A DNA stretch of 59,419 bases from Sporolactobacillus sp. THM7-4 (GCF_004153165.1 NZ_SEMD01000019.1:1-59419); one strand, 5' to 3'. Positions 34,559 through 44,346 are shown, counted from the first letter of the stretch. Translations and numbers: made by a program. Notes: a model not told the origin generated them from the sequence alone.

Positions 34559-35491
34559 TTGCCCAAATCACGAAGTCTTTTCATTGGATTATCCATTTTC
34601 ATCGTTGTTGTCATTGCCGGACTCATTTTAATTGTTTCTACTAAAAACCATTCTGCTGGTTCGAATTCAAATGCTGAAACCATTACCATTGGCTCCAAGA
34701 ATTTTACGGAGAGTCTGATTCTTGATGAAATGTATTCAGATGCACTGGAAAACGCGGGCTACAAAGTCAACCGGAAACTGAACCTGGGCGGAACGCTTGT
34801 CGCCCACGAGGCGCTTAAAAAAGGCGAAATCGATATGTACCCGGAATATACCAGAACAGGCCTGCTGGATATTCTGAAACATGGCAAGGTGACTGATGCC
34901 CGGGAAGTCTATAACGAAGTCGCAAAAGCTTATAAAGAAAAATGGCATCTGATCTGGCTTGAACCTTCAAAGGCCAATGATTCACAGGGACTGGCTGTCA
35001 GCAAAAAGATTTCCGACAAATATCATATTCATACTTTTTCGGATCTGGCCAGGACTGCCCCTCATCTCAACTTCGCGGCAACCCCGGAATTTAACGAACG
35101 GGCGGATGGTTTGAAAGGATTGCAGAAAGCTTATGGCGGATTCCATTTCAAAACGAATAAACTCTATGATTACGGTATTAAATACAATGTCCTCCTGAAG
35201 GGTAAAGCGGATGGTACGGTTGCTTTTACTACAGACGGACAGCTGACGGATAAAAATCTGGTCCTTCTGAAGGATGATAAACATTTTTACCCGCCGTATT
35301 ATGTTTGCCCGGTTGTCAGAGAAGATGTAATCAGGAATGATCCAAAGGTTAAAAAAGTCATCAACGAGGTTTCTTCAAAACTGGACAGTAAAACGATGCA
35401 GGAACTGAACGCGGAAGTGGATATCCATAAGAAACAGTACAAGCAGGTTGCCAGAGATTTTCTTGTAAAAGAAGGGTTAATGAAAAAATGA
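34559..35491 (+). CDS. ABC importer substrate-binding protein, OpuCC/OsmF type
   Basis: 310 residues. The TTG at 34559 fits the ribosome binding site AAGGAG (nine bases away); an ATG at 34550 directly abuts it. One N-terminal helix (LFIGLSIFIVVVIAGLILIV) has no lipobox Cys, so the protein is probably membrane-anchored or secreted rather than a lipoprotein. IGSKNFTESLILDEMYSDAL, NLGGTLVAHEALKKGEIDMYPEYTRTG and the C-terminal DYGIKYNVLLKGKADG match the quaternary-amine binding family. The ligand could be choline, betaine, carnitine or a thiol betaine. Confidence 0.85.
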   Translation: MPKSRSLFIGLSIFIVVVIAGLILIVSTKNHSAGSNSNAETITIGSKNFTESLILDEMYSDALENAGYKVNRKLNLGGTLVAHEALKKGEIDMYPEYTRTGLLDILKHGKVTDAREVYNEVAKAYKEKWHLIWLEPSKANDSQGLAVSKKISDKYHIHTFSDLARTAPHLNFAATPEFNERADGLKGLQKAYGGFHFKTNKLYDYGIKYNVLLKGKADGTVAFTTDGQLTDKNLVLLKDDKHFYPPYYVCPVVREDVIRNDPKVKKVINEVSSKLDSKTMQELNAEVDIHKKQYKQVARDFLVKEGLMKK

Positions 35492-35545
35492 TGCTTGTCA
35501 AAACAGGGCTTTTTCAAGTTTAATCCAGTTCTGCAAGGAGGTGAA

Positions 35546-36508
35546 ATGATGTCCGGGAAGTACGCTATTGTTCTTGAGGGAATCAGCAAGACGTTTGAAA
35601 GAGCGGAAAAACCTTCTGTCTATAAGACAGATTTGAAAATAGAAGAAGGGAACTTTGTCACCATCCTCGGAGCCTCGGGATGCGGAAAAACGACTCTTTT
35701 AAAAATGGTGAATCGGCTTTATGAGCCTTCTTCCGGGAAAGTCTTCATCAACGGTGAGGATGTGAGCCGGATCTCTCCGACAGCCCTTCGGCGGCGGATC
35801 GGTTACGTGATCCAGCAGACCGGACTGTTTCAGCATATGACGGTTGAGCAGAATGTGGCGACCGTTCCTGAAATTCTGGGCTGGGGCAAAGAAAAAATCA
35901 ATAGGAGAATTGATGAGCTGCTTCAGCTTGTTGGATTGCCTCCGGCTGAATATCGGAAAAGATATCCGAGACAACTGTCCGGCGGCCAGCAGCAGCGAGT
36001 GGGTCTCGCACGGGCGCTGGCGGCGGATCCGTCGATCATGCTGATGGACGAGCCATTTGGAGCGATTGATGCAATCAATCGATCGATTCTTCAGGATGAA
36101 ATTCTGCGCATTCAAAAGCAGTTGAATAAAACCATTTTATTTGTCACCCATGATATTACGGAAGCCTTGAAATTAGGAGACAAGGTGATCATCATGAATG
36201 AAGGAAAAGTCCAGCAGTATGATACTCCCCTGCATATTTTGAGACATCCGGCCAACGATTTCGTCAAAAGTCTGGTTCATTCTGATGATTTATTTCAGAG
36301 AATGGCTTTTGTCAAGGCGGGAGACGTGATGAATGAAGATATTGATTCGCAGAAACTGAGTGAAGAAGCACCAGAATCGCAGGAACAGACGAGTCTCAGG
36401 GATATCCTGCTCCTTCTGATCAGCAGTCCTTTTCATTACGTCAAAATAAAAAATGAACGAAATGAAATGGTCGGTACGGTGACAATCAATGAAATAAGGC
36501 AAGCATAA
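35546..36508 (+). CDS. ABC importer ATP-binding protein, OpuCA type
   Basis: About 320 residues from the ATG at 35546 (AAGGAGGTG upstream; the next ATG codon is equivalent). Walker A GASGCGKTTLLKMVNRL, signature LSGGQQQRVGLARALAADP, Walker B IMLMDEPFGAIDAINR and switch VTHDITEA are complete. The C-terminal tail (TSLRDILLLLISSPFHYVKIKNERN region) looks like a single partial CBS motif; full OpuCA proteins have two, which sense ionic strength, so osmotic gating may be reduced. Confidence 0.9.
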   Translation: MMSGKYAIVLEGISKTFERAEKPSVYKTDLKIEEGNFVTILGASGCGKTTLLKMVNRLYEPSSGKVFINGEDVSRISPTALRRRIGYVIQQTGLFQHMTVEQNVATVPEILGWGKEKINRRIDELLQLVGLPPAEYRKRYPRQLSGGQQQRVGLARALAADPSIMLMDEPFGAIDAINRSILQDEILRIQKQLNKTILFVTHDITEALKLGDKVIIMNEGKVQQYDTPLHILRHPANDFVKSLVHSDDLFQRMAFVKAGDVMNEDIDSQKLSEEAPESQEQTSLRDILLLLISSPFHYVKIKNERNEMVGTVTINEIRQA

Positions 36509-36540
36509 AGACTTTAGATAAGAAAGCGGGGGGAATGGAA

Positions 36541-37176
36541 ATGATTGACTATATTCGGGAAAATTATCTGGATGTCGTTACTCTCTTCCTGCAGCATATT
36601 GAGATTACTTTTTTCTCCCTCGGGATCGCGATCGTGATAGCCCTGCCGCTCGGGGTACTCCTTTCAAGAAACAGGACAGCTGCGTCTATTGTCATGCCTG
36701 TACTTAGTGTTATTTACACCATTCCAAGCCTGGCTATGTTTGCTTTATTGATTCCGGTCGTCGGATTAGGATTGAAACCGGCAATTCTCGCACTGGTTGC
36801 CTATAGCTTACTGATTCTGGTGAGAAATGTGATGGCCGGCTTTCGTTCGATTGATCCGGCTATCCTTGAGGCGGGAAAAGGAATGGGACTGAGTCAATGG
36901 CAGTTATTTTTTAAAATTGAATTAGTCATGGCTCTGCCGGTTATTATTGGAGGAGTCCGGATCACTGCGGTGTCTGTCATAGGTATTGCAACCATTGCGT
37001 CGTGGATAAACGCCGGAGGGTTGGGCGTTATTCTGTTTCAGGGGTTAAATCAGAGCAATACTCCGGAGATTGTCTGGGGCACGCTCCTTGTTGCCGGGCT
37101 GGCCATCTTTGTCAACTACTTTCTTTCTGTTTTAGAGGCTATGGCTTTGGCTAAATCAAAGGGCGAGCCGTTTTGA
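36541..37176 (+). CDS. ABC importer permease, glycine betaine/choline (OpuC) type
   Basis: 211 residues, second permease of the importer. The ATG at 36541 is favoured by distance from GGGGGG; an ATG two codons earlier exists. EAA loop EAGKGMGLSQWQLFFKIELVMALP and SVIYTIPSLAMFALLIPVVGLGLKPAI are family hallmarks. It pairs with the permease at 33895. The operon ends with a strong terminator at 37375. Confidence 0.88.
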   Translation: MIDYIRENYLDVVTLFLQHIEITFFSLGIAIVIALPLGVLLSRNRTAASIVMPVLSVIYTIPSLAMFALLIPVVGLGLKPAILALVAYSLLILVRNVMAGFRSIDPAILEAGKGMGLSQWQLFFKIELVMALPVIIGGVRITAVSVIGIATIASWINAGGLGVILFQGLNQSNTPEIVWGTLLVAGLAIFVNYFLSVLEAMALAKSKGEPF

Positions 37177-37665
37177 TCAGGAAAGTTTTTGTCGGCGAAA
37201 GCAGCCAAAATTTGTTGCAAATATTTTTTATTTCAAAGAAAAACCCCATGTCGGAGCGAGGGAATATGAAGAGTATCGGGATTTCGGAAAACCGATTAAA
37301 TAGAACGGTAATCATCATTATAAACGCATTCTACTTAAAATGACTAATCGTCAAGCCTGGAAACAGCACCTTCTCCATGAATCGTGATTCATGGGGTATT
37401 TTTTTGTGATGAAAAATCAAACATCTTACTCCGTTAAAAAATGTAGCCGGTTATCCACTTAGATATAAGGATTTTGCCGACTCTCCAGCGGCTTTGCTTT
37501 GAAATCCGTATCGGCAATTTTTCCGAAAAAATGGGGCATACTATCATGAATCGAAAGAACAGGACGTGACGCAATCCAATGGAGTGGATCCCAAGATTCG
37601 GGACCGTTTCGTAATCGTGAGAACCGTGATCAGGGATTCTGATGACAAAGGAGGAAGGGCTCCGG
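37177..37665. other. Gap with terminator, no gene
   Basis: Apart from the terminator at 37375 I see no gene or repeat. The minus-strand openness here overlaps the next gene and lacks a ribosome binding site. Confidence 0.4.
37375..37405 (+). terminator. Terminator of the ABC importer operon
   Basis: CCATGAATC (37375-37383) pairs with GATTCATGG (37386-37394) around a two-base loop core, followed by GGTATTTTTTT. Confidence 0.85.
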
Positions 37666-38769
37666 ATGGGACCAGGGGGAAGAAAAAGATTTAAGGGATT
37701 AATGATCGTTTTTCTTTTATTTTTATGGATCACCTGGATTTTGGACGGATCGATGATTGAGGAGCCGGCTGCTGCTGCGTCAATCAGTGATCCTGTTCCG
37801 CAAATAAAAAACATTGAAACCGGCCTGACGGTTCAGCCGGAAGTAAATCCAGCAGGGCAGTCACCCATCGCGGACATGATCCCATTTGCCAGGGGGCAGG
37901 TCAGTCATCCGCTTTTCATGGGCCTCCCGGGGATCGATTTTACGATCGGTGTGATGCCCGATACGCAGTATTACAGCAAATTTCACCCGGAAATTTTCCG
38001 GGTAACAAGCCAATGGTTTGTCGATAATCGAAGAGCACTGAATCTGAAATATATTTTTCATGTAGGGGACATTGTTCATAACCGTGAGGACCCGGATCAA
38101 TGGAAAATTGCAGACAAGGCTCTCAAGATTCTGGATGATGCCAGGATCCCTTACGGGGTAATTGCCGGGAATCACGATGTCGGCGACCATGTCGATTACA
38201 CGACTTATTATCAGTATTTTGGTGAAGAGAGATATCGCTGGAATCCATGGTACGGCGAGTCCTATAAAAACAACCGGGGGCATTACGACTTAATTGATAT
38301 CATGGGTAAAGGTTACCTTATGTTGTCGATGGGATGGGCTATCGGGGATGAGGAAATCGCATGGATGAACAAAGTCCTGAAATCATACCCGGATCGGACA
38401 GCGATCCTGTGCGTTCACGATTACTTGTACAAAAACGGTTATCGAACAGTGCAAGGTCAACTCATTTATCAAAAGGTTGTTCTTCCCAATCCAAACGTCA
38501 TGATGGTCCTGAATGGCCATACAAGCGGAGCAGCGCACCGGATTGATCGAATAGATGATAATCATGATGGCCGGTTTGATCGCAAAGTCGCGCAGATTCT
38601 GGCGGATTATCAGTCGCTCCATGGTGGACAAGGTTATATACGCGTGATGGGATTTGATATGATCCATCACAAAGTGTATGTGCGAACTTATTCGCCTTAT
38701 AAGGGCGGAAATCACTTGTTTAAAGAGAAAGAGGATAATTTTGACCTGAATCTGAGCATGGACCGCTGA
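37666..38769 (+). CDS. Secreted or anchored metallophosphoesterase
   Basis: 367 residues. The ATG at 37666 follows AAAGGAGGAAG and gives an N-terminal helix (GLMIVFLLFLWITWILDGS) that targets it out of the cell or anchors it. The calcineurin-like core shows IGVMPDTQYYS (D-x-Q), FHVGDIVHN (GD), GNHDVGDH (GNHD) and NGHTSGAAHR (GH-x-H-like) in the right order. Substrate is unknown; relatives act on nucleotides, phosphodiesters or phytate. It has no operon partners. Confidence 0.85.
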   Translation: MGPGGRKRFKGLMIVFLLFLWITWILDGSMIEEPAAAASISDPVPQIKNIETGLTVQPEVNPAGQSPIADMIPFARGQVSHPLFMGLPGIDFTIGVMPDTQYYSKFHPEIFRVTSQWFVDNRRALNLKYIFHVGDIVHNREDPDQWKIADKALKILDDARIPYGVIAGNHDVGDHVDYTTYYQYFGEERYRWNPWYGESYKNNRGHYDLIDIMGKGYLMLSMGWAIGDEEIAWMNKVLKSYPDRTAILCVHDYLYKNGYRTVQGQLIYQKVVLPNPNVMMVLNGHTSGAAHRIDRIDDNHDGRFDRKVAQILADYQSLHGGQGYIRVMGFDMIHHKVYVRTYSPYKGGNHLFKEKEDNFDLNLSMDR

Positions 38770-38966
38770 CAGGTTTTAAGCTTCAGCCGATATGATAAAG
38801 GGAATTCGATCCGGAGCCATTACCGGGCACTCGCCTTAAGACTTGTGCGGGAGGGGCCCCGCAGCCGGGATCTCTTCGAGCTTATGGATCGCCCCTGGAA
38901 AGTGAGGAAATGCCCGTGTGAATCAACACGATCTACGCTCAGAGCGAATTTTTCAAGTAAAAGCTG
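38770..38966. other. Gap before tRNA-Ala
   Basis: Contains a hairpin TGCGGG-AGGGGC-CCCGCA (about 38847-38864) without a T run. No gene seen. Confidence 0.4.
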
Positions 38967-38995
38967 TTGACAAATCGCACTGTGTTTGTTAATCT
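38967..38995 (+). promoter_or_regulatory. Promoter of tRNA-Ala
   Basis: TTGACA (38967-38972), 17 bases, TAATCT (38990-38995): near-consensus sigma-A promoter 28 bases before the tRNA. Confidence 0.85.
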
Positions 38996-39023
38996 ATCTT
39001 TTGTCTTGATGAAATGAAGACAT

Positions 39024-39096
39024 GGGGCATTAGCTCAGCTGGGAGAGCGTTGCGCTGGCAGCGCAGAGGTCAGGGGTTCGAACCCCCTATGCTCCA
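39024..39096 (+). tRNA. tRNA-Ala (anticodon GGC)
   Basis: 73 bases fold into a full cloverleaf: acceptor GGGGCAT with ATGCTCC, anticodon arm TTGCG/CGCAG, T arm with GGTTCGAACCCC. The G3-U70 pair, the identity mark of alanine tRNAs, is present. Anticodon GGC reads GCC and GCU. The CCA end is not encoded. It stands alone with its own promoter and terminator. Confidence 0.95.
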
Positions 39097-39137
39097 TAAA
39101 ATACTGGAAATGTTCTCCAGTCAAAGATAGTGAAAGA

Positions 39138-39172
39138 AGCTGTACAGTTTCAATCTGTGCAGCTTTTTTTTT
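39138..39172 (+). terminator. Terminator after tRNA-Ala
   Basis: AGCTGTACAG (39138-39147) pairs with CTGTGCAGCT (39155-39164), then TTTTTTTT. Confidence 0.85.
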
Positions 39173-39345
39173 ATTCCTGGCGAATCGCTTTTCTACTATT
39201 CGTCAGCTGGCCGGACAGACGGATTCGTTCTGGTCGTTGAACAGAGATGATATAATAAGGTATATCGTAATCAGCGTGAAGTGAGCGCCTCAATGCAGAG
39301 TATAATATAGGGTTGAGTTACGGTTGCCGAGAGGAGGAAAGGCTG

Positions 39346-41412
39346 ATGAAATCGCTACACAGAATGATTTTCCCGATGTTAACGATTCTTTTGATCTTTT
39401 CATTACCGGCAGGGCTTGAGGTAAAAGCATCATCAAGCCGTACGAATCAGCCTGTTTTGATCAGCAATGAATCAACAGACGGAAATAAAAGTGAGAATTC
39501 CGGTTCTTTTCAGGTGAATAATGATGACTATACATTTAACAAAAGGATGAGCAAGGACGCGTATCAGTTAGACTATGTGAAGCCCTTTAATTCTGAACCA
39601 AACGGGAACAGAATACTCCTGAACAAGGTGTACAGGACGGAAAAGAGTCGGACTGGGGAATCAAAATCGTTTTGGGTAACAAATTTAATGACCAATAAGG
39701 ATAACAAGCTGCCCGCCGAATTGGAATACTCGGGTTCCCATGTTAATGTCTGGGTGAATAATCATCTGATTACCTGGCAGGAGGCAGGAGCACTGGGAAG
39801 GGAATTCGACAGCAGGATATATCCATTAGATGTTGATCATTTCGGCCATCCGCCTGATGTAGACGGGAGCGGAAAAATCAATATCCTCTGCTATGATATC
39901 CAGGATGGATTTACGAGGAATGGCGGATATGTCGCAGGATATTTCGCTCCGCGTGATCTGTCGAATGTACCTCATTCCAATCGCACTCAGATTTTCTATC
40001 TGGATACATACCCGACAATGGGTATGGGTTCAATAAAGGATGTGAGCGAGACGTATTCGACGCTTGCCCATGAATTTCAGCACATGATTAATTTCAATCA
40101 GAATGTTCTTGTTGAAGGTCATCCGGATATGGATGCCTGGCTTAATGAGGGATTATCCATGGCGGCGGAGCAGATCTATTCTGGTAAGGTTCTTCAGGAT
40201 CGGATTGAATACTATAACTATGATACTTCCATAGCGAATGGACAGTCGCTGCTTTATTGGGATGACAGTGGTGATAATCTGGCAAACTATTCATTATCCT
40301 ATCTGTTTCTGCAATATTTAAAGATTCAATCGAATCAGGGAAACGCGATTTTCAAGGAGCTGATCAATGATCCGAACAGTGATTATCGGGCTGTTCAGGA
40401 CTTAATTCATAAATACATCAGTCCTGATTTGTCGTTTGGAAAGTTTATGACCGACTTCCGGGCGGCGCTGTATCTGAATAAGCGGACAGGTATCTTTGGT
40501 TTTCAGGGCGACCCTGGATTTGCCAGCATTAAGAAGAGAATTTTCAGCGGATCGTCTGTCGGGCTCCGAGGCGGCGGAGCGGTCGTCAGAGAACTGCCGA
40601 CCGATACAATCCCCGGCGGAAAAGGAAATGATATTACTTATACACTTCTGGCAAAACTGGATACCGTTTCTCCCCAGCCACCGAAAGTTCATCCTGCAGG
40701 CGACAGCGACCGGCACATATCGGGAACTGCCGAAGCGTCTGCGATGATAACTGTTCAAAAAGGCAGTCAAATACTCGCGAGAGGAAAAACCGGAAGTCAT
40801 CGGGTTTTTAACGTCGGGATACCGAAACAAAAGGCCGGAACCATTCTGACTGTCTTTGCGAGAGATGCGGCAGGAAACAGAAGTAACGCCTCGTCTGTGA
40901 CTGTAAAGGATAAAACGGCACCTTCGCGGCCGGCTGTCAGTCCGTTTTCAAATAACCAGACCAAACTATCCGGCCGGGCTGAGGCGGGGTCATCAATCAC
41001 GGTCAAACACGGCCGGACGATTGTGGGAGCAGCGAAAACCGGCAAGAACGGACGCTTTACAGTCAATTTAAAAAGAAAACAGAAAGCCGGAACGATACTG
41101 ACGATCTATGCGAGGGACCGTGTGGGTAATCAAAGTGCGGGAAAATCGCTGAAAGTAGCCGATCGGATTCCGCCGGCCGTTCCTTCTGTGAGAAGCGTGT
41201 CTGAAAGATCAACTCATGTGACCGGGAGAACAGAACACGGAGCAAGAGTGTATCTCTATCACTGGGGAAGATATCTCGGAAGCACGAAGGCCGGCTCCAC
41301 AGGTTATTTCAGCATTAAGACGTACCGGCACAAAAGAGGAACGGTTTTAAATCTCTATGCACAAGACGAAGCAGGAAATAAAAGCAGGAAAAAATACGTT
41401 AAAGTCATTTAA
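39346..41412 (+). CDS. Secreted zinc-peptidase-like protein with three Ig-like repeats
   Basis: 688 residues; the ATG at 39346 follows GAGGAGGAAAGG. A signal peptide covers about residues 1-27 (MIFPMLTILLIFSLPAGLEVKA region). The catalytic domain has LAHEFQHMINF (HExxH) and, 20-25 residues on, DAWLNEGLSMAAEQ, giving the third metal ligand of a gluzincin; this resembles the M30/hyicolysin-like group. The C-terminal third has three repeats of about 85 residues, each ending like RDAAGNRSNASSVTV, which are bacterial Ig-like (Big_6-type) modules that probably bind the cell wall. No LPxTG anchor. Likely extracellular protein processing. Confidence 0.8.
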   Translation: MKSLHRMIFPMLTILLIFSLPAGLEVKASSSRTNQPVLISNESTDGNKSENSGSFQVNNDDYTFNKRMSKDAYQLDYVKPFNSEPNGNRILLNKVYRTEKSRTGESKSFWVTNLMTNKDNKLPAELEYSGSHVNVWVNNHLITWQEAGALGREFDSRIYPLDVDHFGHPPDVDGSGKINILCYDIQDGFTRNGGYVAGYFAPRDLSNVPHSNRTQIFYLDTYPTMGMGSIKDVSETYSTLAHEFQHMINFNQNVLVEGHPDMDAWLNEGLSMAAEQIYSGKVLQDRIEYYNYDTSIANGQSLLYWDDSGDNLANYSLSYLFLQYLKIQSNQGNAIFKELINDPNSDYRAVQDLIHKYISPDLSFGKFMTDFRAALYLNKRTGIFGFQGDPGFASIKKRIFSGSSVGLRGGGAVVRELPTDTIPGGKGNDITYTLLAKLDTVSPQPPKVHPAGDSDRHISGTAEASAMITVQKGSQILARGKTGSHRVFNVGIPKQKAGTILTVFARDAAGNRSNASSVTVKDKTAPSRPAVSPFSNNQTKLSGRAEAGSSITVKHGRTIVGAAKTGKNGRFTVNLKRKQKAGTILTIYARDRVGNQSAGKSLKVADRIPPAVPSVRSVSERSTHVTGRTEHGARVYLYHWGRYLGSTKAGSTGYFSIKTYRHKRGTVLNLYAQDEAGNKSRKKYVKVI

Positions 41413-41470
41413 CATGGATCATTCAACCTTCGTACGAGTCATTCGGCTTTTGCATGGATCATTCAACCTT
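41413..41470. repeat. Short-period repeat, three units of exactly 20 bp
   Basis: CATGGATCATTCAACCTT occurs at 41413-41430 and again at 41453-41470, exactly 40 bases apart, with a degenerate middle unit (ACGAGTCATTCGGCTTT) at the 20-bp mark. The array begins directly after the stop codon of the peptidase gene. Confidence 0.75.
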
Positions 41471-41472
41471 TT

Positions 41473-41517
41473 AATATCCCCTGTTCACACATGGGTTGTG
41501 TGAACAGGGGATATTTT
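41473..41517 (+). terminator. Long terminator after the peptidase gene
   Basis: AATATCCCCTGTTCACACA (from 41473) pairs with TGTGTGAACAGGGGATATT, a stem of about 19 bp with a 5-base loop, running into TTTTT. Confidence 0.9.
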
Positions 41518-41682
41518 TTACTCATTACGACTGATCACCCATATTTTCGAGTTTAATCATGGAAAGCATTTTTTATCCTTTTCTTTCACAGATCGATAAG
41601 TTCGTCCGAAACAGGTAAAGATAACATAAAGACTGCGACCAGAGAATGTTACGGATGGATAAAGAAGGAGGGGGTACCGGAT

Positions 41683-44346
41683 ATGTGGTTTTCTAAAACA
41701 GCAGAAGAAGTTCTGAAAGCATTTCATGTTGATCCGGCAACGGGTCTGTCTTCTGAGGAGGCCCGGGAGAGACTCGAAAAATATGGAGAAAACAAGCTGA
41801 AAAGCAAACCAAAGAAGAGCCTTATTGCTCTGTTTTTCAGTCAGTTAAGAAATATGCTGATTTACGTCCTTCTCGGGGCCGCGGTGATTACCCTGATCAT
41901 TGGTGAATATACGGATGCTATTATTATTCTTATTGTTGTTGTTTTAAATGCGGTCATTGGTGTCTTCCAGGAGTTCAAGGCTGAACAGGCGATTGAGGCC
42001 CTGCAGAAACTGACAACACCCAGGTCTCTGGTCCGGCGTGACGGGGAGATAAAGGAAATCGATTCCCGTGAGGTTGTTCCCGGAGATATAATCGTACTGG
42101 ACGCGGGGAGATTTATCCCCGCCGATCTTCGATTGATTGAAGGCGCTGATTTGCGGATCGAGGAGTCCGCTTTAACCGGTGAATCGGTTCCGACGGAAAA
42201 AAAGGCATCTGATCTCTATCAAGATCCAAAAACGCCAATCGGCGATCAGACAAATATGGCTTTTATGTCGACTCTTGTAACGTACGGCCGGGCAGAAGGG
42301 GTTGCTGTTGGTACAGGGATGAATACTGAGATCGGCAAAATCGCGAGGAATCTGGATGATACACAGGATGAGATGACGCCGCTTCAGAAGAAACTGGCGG
42401 AGCTTGGAAAAGTACTCGGCTATACAGCAATCGCGATCTGCATACTGATTTTTGTTGTCGCCTGGTTTCAAAAACGTGATCTGTTTGAAATGTTTCTGAC
42501 AGCCATCAGCCTTGCTGTCGCCGCGATACCTGAGGGACTGCCGGCCATTGTTGCCATTGTTCTTGCACTGGGCGTCACGAGAATGTCCCGCGTCAACGCC
42601 ATCGTCAAGAGGCTTCCTGCCGTTGAGACACTCGGATCGGTCAACATTATCTGTTCAGATAAAACGGGAACGCTGACTCAGAATAAGATGACTGTTGTCC
42701 ACTTCTATACGTATGATCACCTGGAGGACGTGCCGAAAGACGGGACTGCGACCGCTGAAAAAAAGGAACAGAAAGAATTAATTAAATCTTTTGTTCTCTG
42801 CTCCGATGCAACCTATGAAGACGGGGAAAGTACGGGTGACCCGACCGAAGTCGCTCTGGTCGTGCTCGGAGAAAAATATCACTTGTCGAAGAAAAAGCTG
42901 GAAGCCGGGCATGAAAGAGCAGGCGAGAAACCGTTTGATTCCGACAGAAAACTGATGTCGACACTTAATAAAGAAGGTAGCGGCTATCGGGTACATACAA
43001 AAGGTGCAATCGACAATCTGCTGAACCTGTCGACACACGCGCTGATTGATGGGAAAGTGGTCCCGCTGACGAAAGAAATAAAAGACCATTATCTGAAAGC
43101 GGCTGAAAAGATGTCGAATAAGGCGTTAAGGGTCCTTGGCGTTGCGTATAAGGATACCGATCGAGTGATTGCCCCCGCCGAAATGGAAAACGGGCTTACG
43201 GTGATCGGTCTGGTCGGGATGATTGATCCGCCGAGGCCGGAAGTTAAAGCGGCAATCGCTGACGCGAAGAGAGCGGGAATCACCCCGGTCATGATTACCG
43301 GCGACCATCAGAATACGGCAGCTGCGATTGCGATGGAACTCGGCATGGCGTCGTCTCCGGAACAGAGTATTTCAGGTAGTGGGATCGATGCCTTATCCGA
43401 TGAAGAATTATCAGCACGAATCGATGACTTCCGCGTATTCGCCAGAGTATCCCCCGAGCATAAGGTTAAAATCGTTAAAGCTTTCCAGTCCCATGGCAAT
43501 ATCGTTTCAATGACGGGTGACGGTGTGAATGACGCCCCGTCACTGAAACATGCGGATATCGGTGTGGCGATGGGAATTACTGGAACGGATGTTTCCAAAG
43601 GCGCGAGCGATATGATTTTGACAGATGATAATTTTACAACGATTGTTCGTGCGATTGAGGAAGGAAGAAATATTTACAACAATATCAGAAAAACGGTCAT
43701 CTTTCTCCTTGCATGTAATCTGGGTGAAATCGTGACCATACTGGCGTCCGTTCTGTTCTTCTTTCCGGTCCCTCTTCTTCCGACACAGATCCTCTGGATT
43801 AATTTAATTACAGACACGTTACCTGCGATCGCTCTAGGTGTCGATCCGGGTGATAAAGAGGTGATGAAGAGGCCGCCGAGAGATCCGAAACAAGGATTTT
43901 TCGCCGAAGGCATGGCATTTCGGGCTGTTCTCGGCGGTACACTGATCGGCTTAATAACACTCGCCGCCTTCTACTTTGGATTAAACGAGTACGGCTACAG
44001 CTTAACTTCGAAAAACATTCCGGAAGATGCGCAGACTTATGCGGAGACAATGGCATTTGTTGTCATCGTCGTTTCCCAGCTTTTTTATTCACTCGCAATG
44101 AGAAACATCACGAAGTCGATTGTTCAGGTCGGCCTTTTTTCAAACAAGTTTTTAACCGCAGCGATCTTACTCGGCATTGTCCTGCAATTAGCCGTCATCT
44201 CGGTTCCATTCCTTTCCAGAGCTTTTCATGTTCAGATGCTTTCGATAAGAGACTGGTCGCTGGTTCTGTTGTTTTCATTAATCCCGCTTGTGGTCAGCGA
44301 GTGCGTGAAATTCGTGATCAGAATGAACGAAAGGAAAGAAAACTAA
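41683..44346 (+). CDS. Calcium-transporting P-type ATPase (P2A)
   Basis: 887 residues, start after AGAAGGAGGGGG. N-terminal cation ATPase domain (WFSKTAEEVLKAF), TGES phosphatase loop (ALTGESVPTEK), calcium-site helix VAAIPEGLPAIVAIVLALG, phosphorylation Asp326 in CSDKTGTLTQNK, hinge TGDGVNDAPSLKHADIG, and a C-terminal set of helices with NLITDTLPAIALG. The PEGL motif and overall length agree with SERCA/YloB-type pumps. It would export Ca2+ at the expense of ATP. Single gene, no terminator noted directly after it. Confidence 0.93.
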   Translation: MWFSKTAEEVLKAFHVDPATGLSSEEARERLEKYGENKLKSKPKKSLIALFFSQLRNMLIYVLLGAAVITLIIGEYTDAIIILIVVVLNAVIGVFQEFKAEQAIEALQKLTTPRSLVRRDGEIKEIDSREVVPGDIIVLDAGRFIPADLRLIEGADLRIEESALTGESVPTEKKASDLYQDPKTPIGDQTNMAFMSTLVTYGRAEGVAVGTGMNTEIGKIARNLDDTQDEMTPLQKKLAELGKVLGYTAIAICILIFVVAWFQKRDLFEMFLTAISLAVAAIPEGLPAIVAIVLALGVTRMSRVNAIVKRLPAVETLGSVNIICSDKTGTLTQNKMTVVHFYTYDHLEDVPKDGTATAEKKEQKELIKSFVLCSDATYEDGESTGDPTEVALVVLGEKYHLSKKKLEAGHERAGEKPFDSDRKLMSTLNKEGSGYRVHTKGAIDNLLNLSTHALIDGKVVPLTKEIKDHYLKAAEKMSNKALRVLGVAYKDTDRVIAPAEMENGLTVIGLVGMIDPPRPEVKAAIADAKRAGITPVMITGDHQNTAAAIAMELGMASSPEQSISGSGIDALSDEELSARIDDFRVFARVSPEHKVKIVKAFQSHGNIVSMTGDGVNDAPSLKHADIGVAMGITGTDVSKGASDMILTDDNFTTIVRAIEEGRNIYNNIRKTVIFLLACNLGEIVTILASVLFFFPVPLLPTQILWINLITDTLPAIALGVDPGDKEVMKRPPRDPKQGFFAEGMAFRAVLGGTLIGLITLAAFYFGLNEYGYSLTSKNIPEDAQTYAETMAFVVIVVSQLFYSLAMRNITKSIVQVGLFSNKFLTAAILLGIVLQLAVISVPFLSRAFHVQMLSIRDWSLVLLFSLIPLVVSECVKFVIRMNERKEN

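Noticed and set aside
38847-38864. G/C-rich hairpin before tRNA-Ala considered as a terminator
   Set aside because: No T run follows on either strand and it is 80 bases beyond the nearest gene end.
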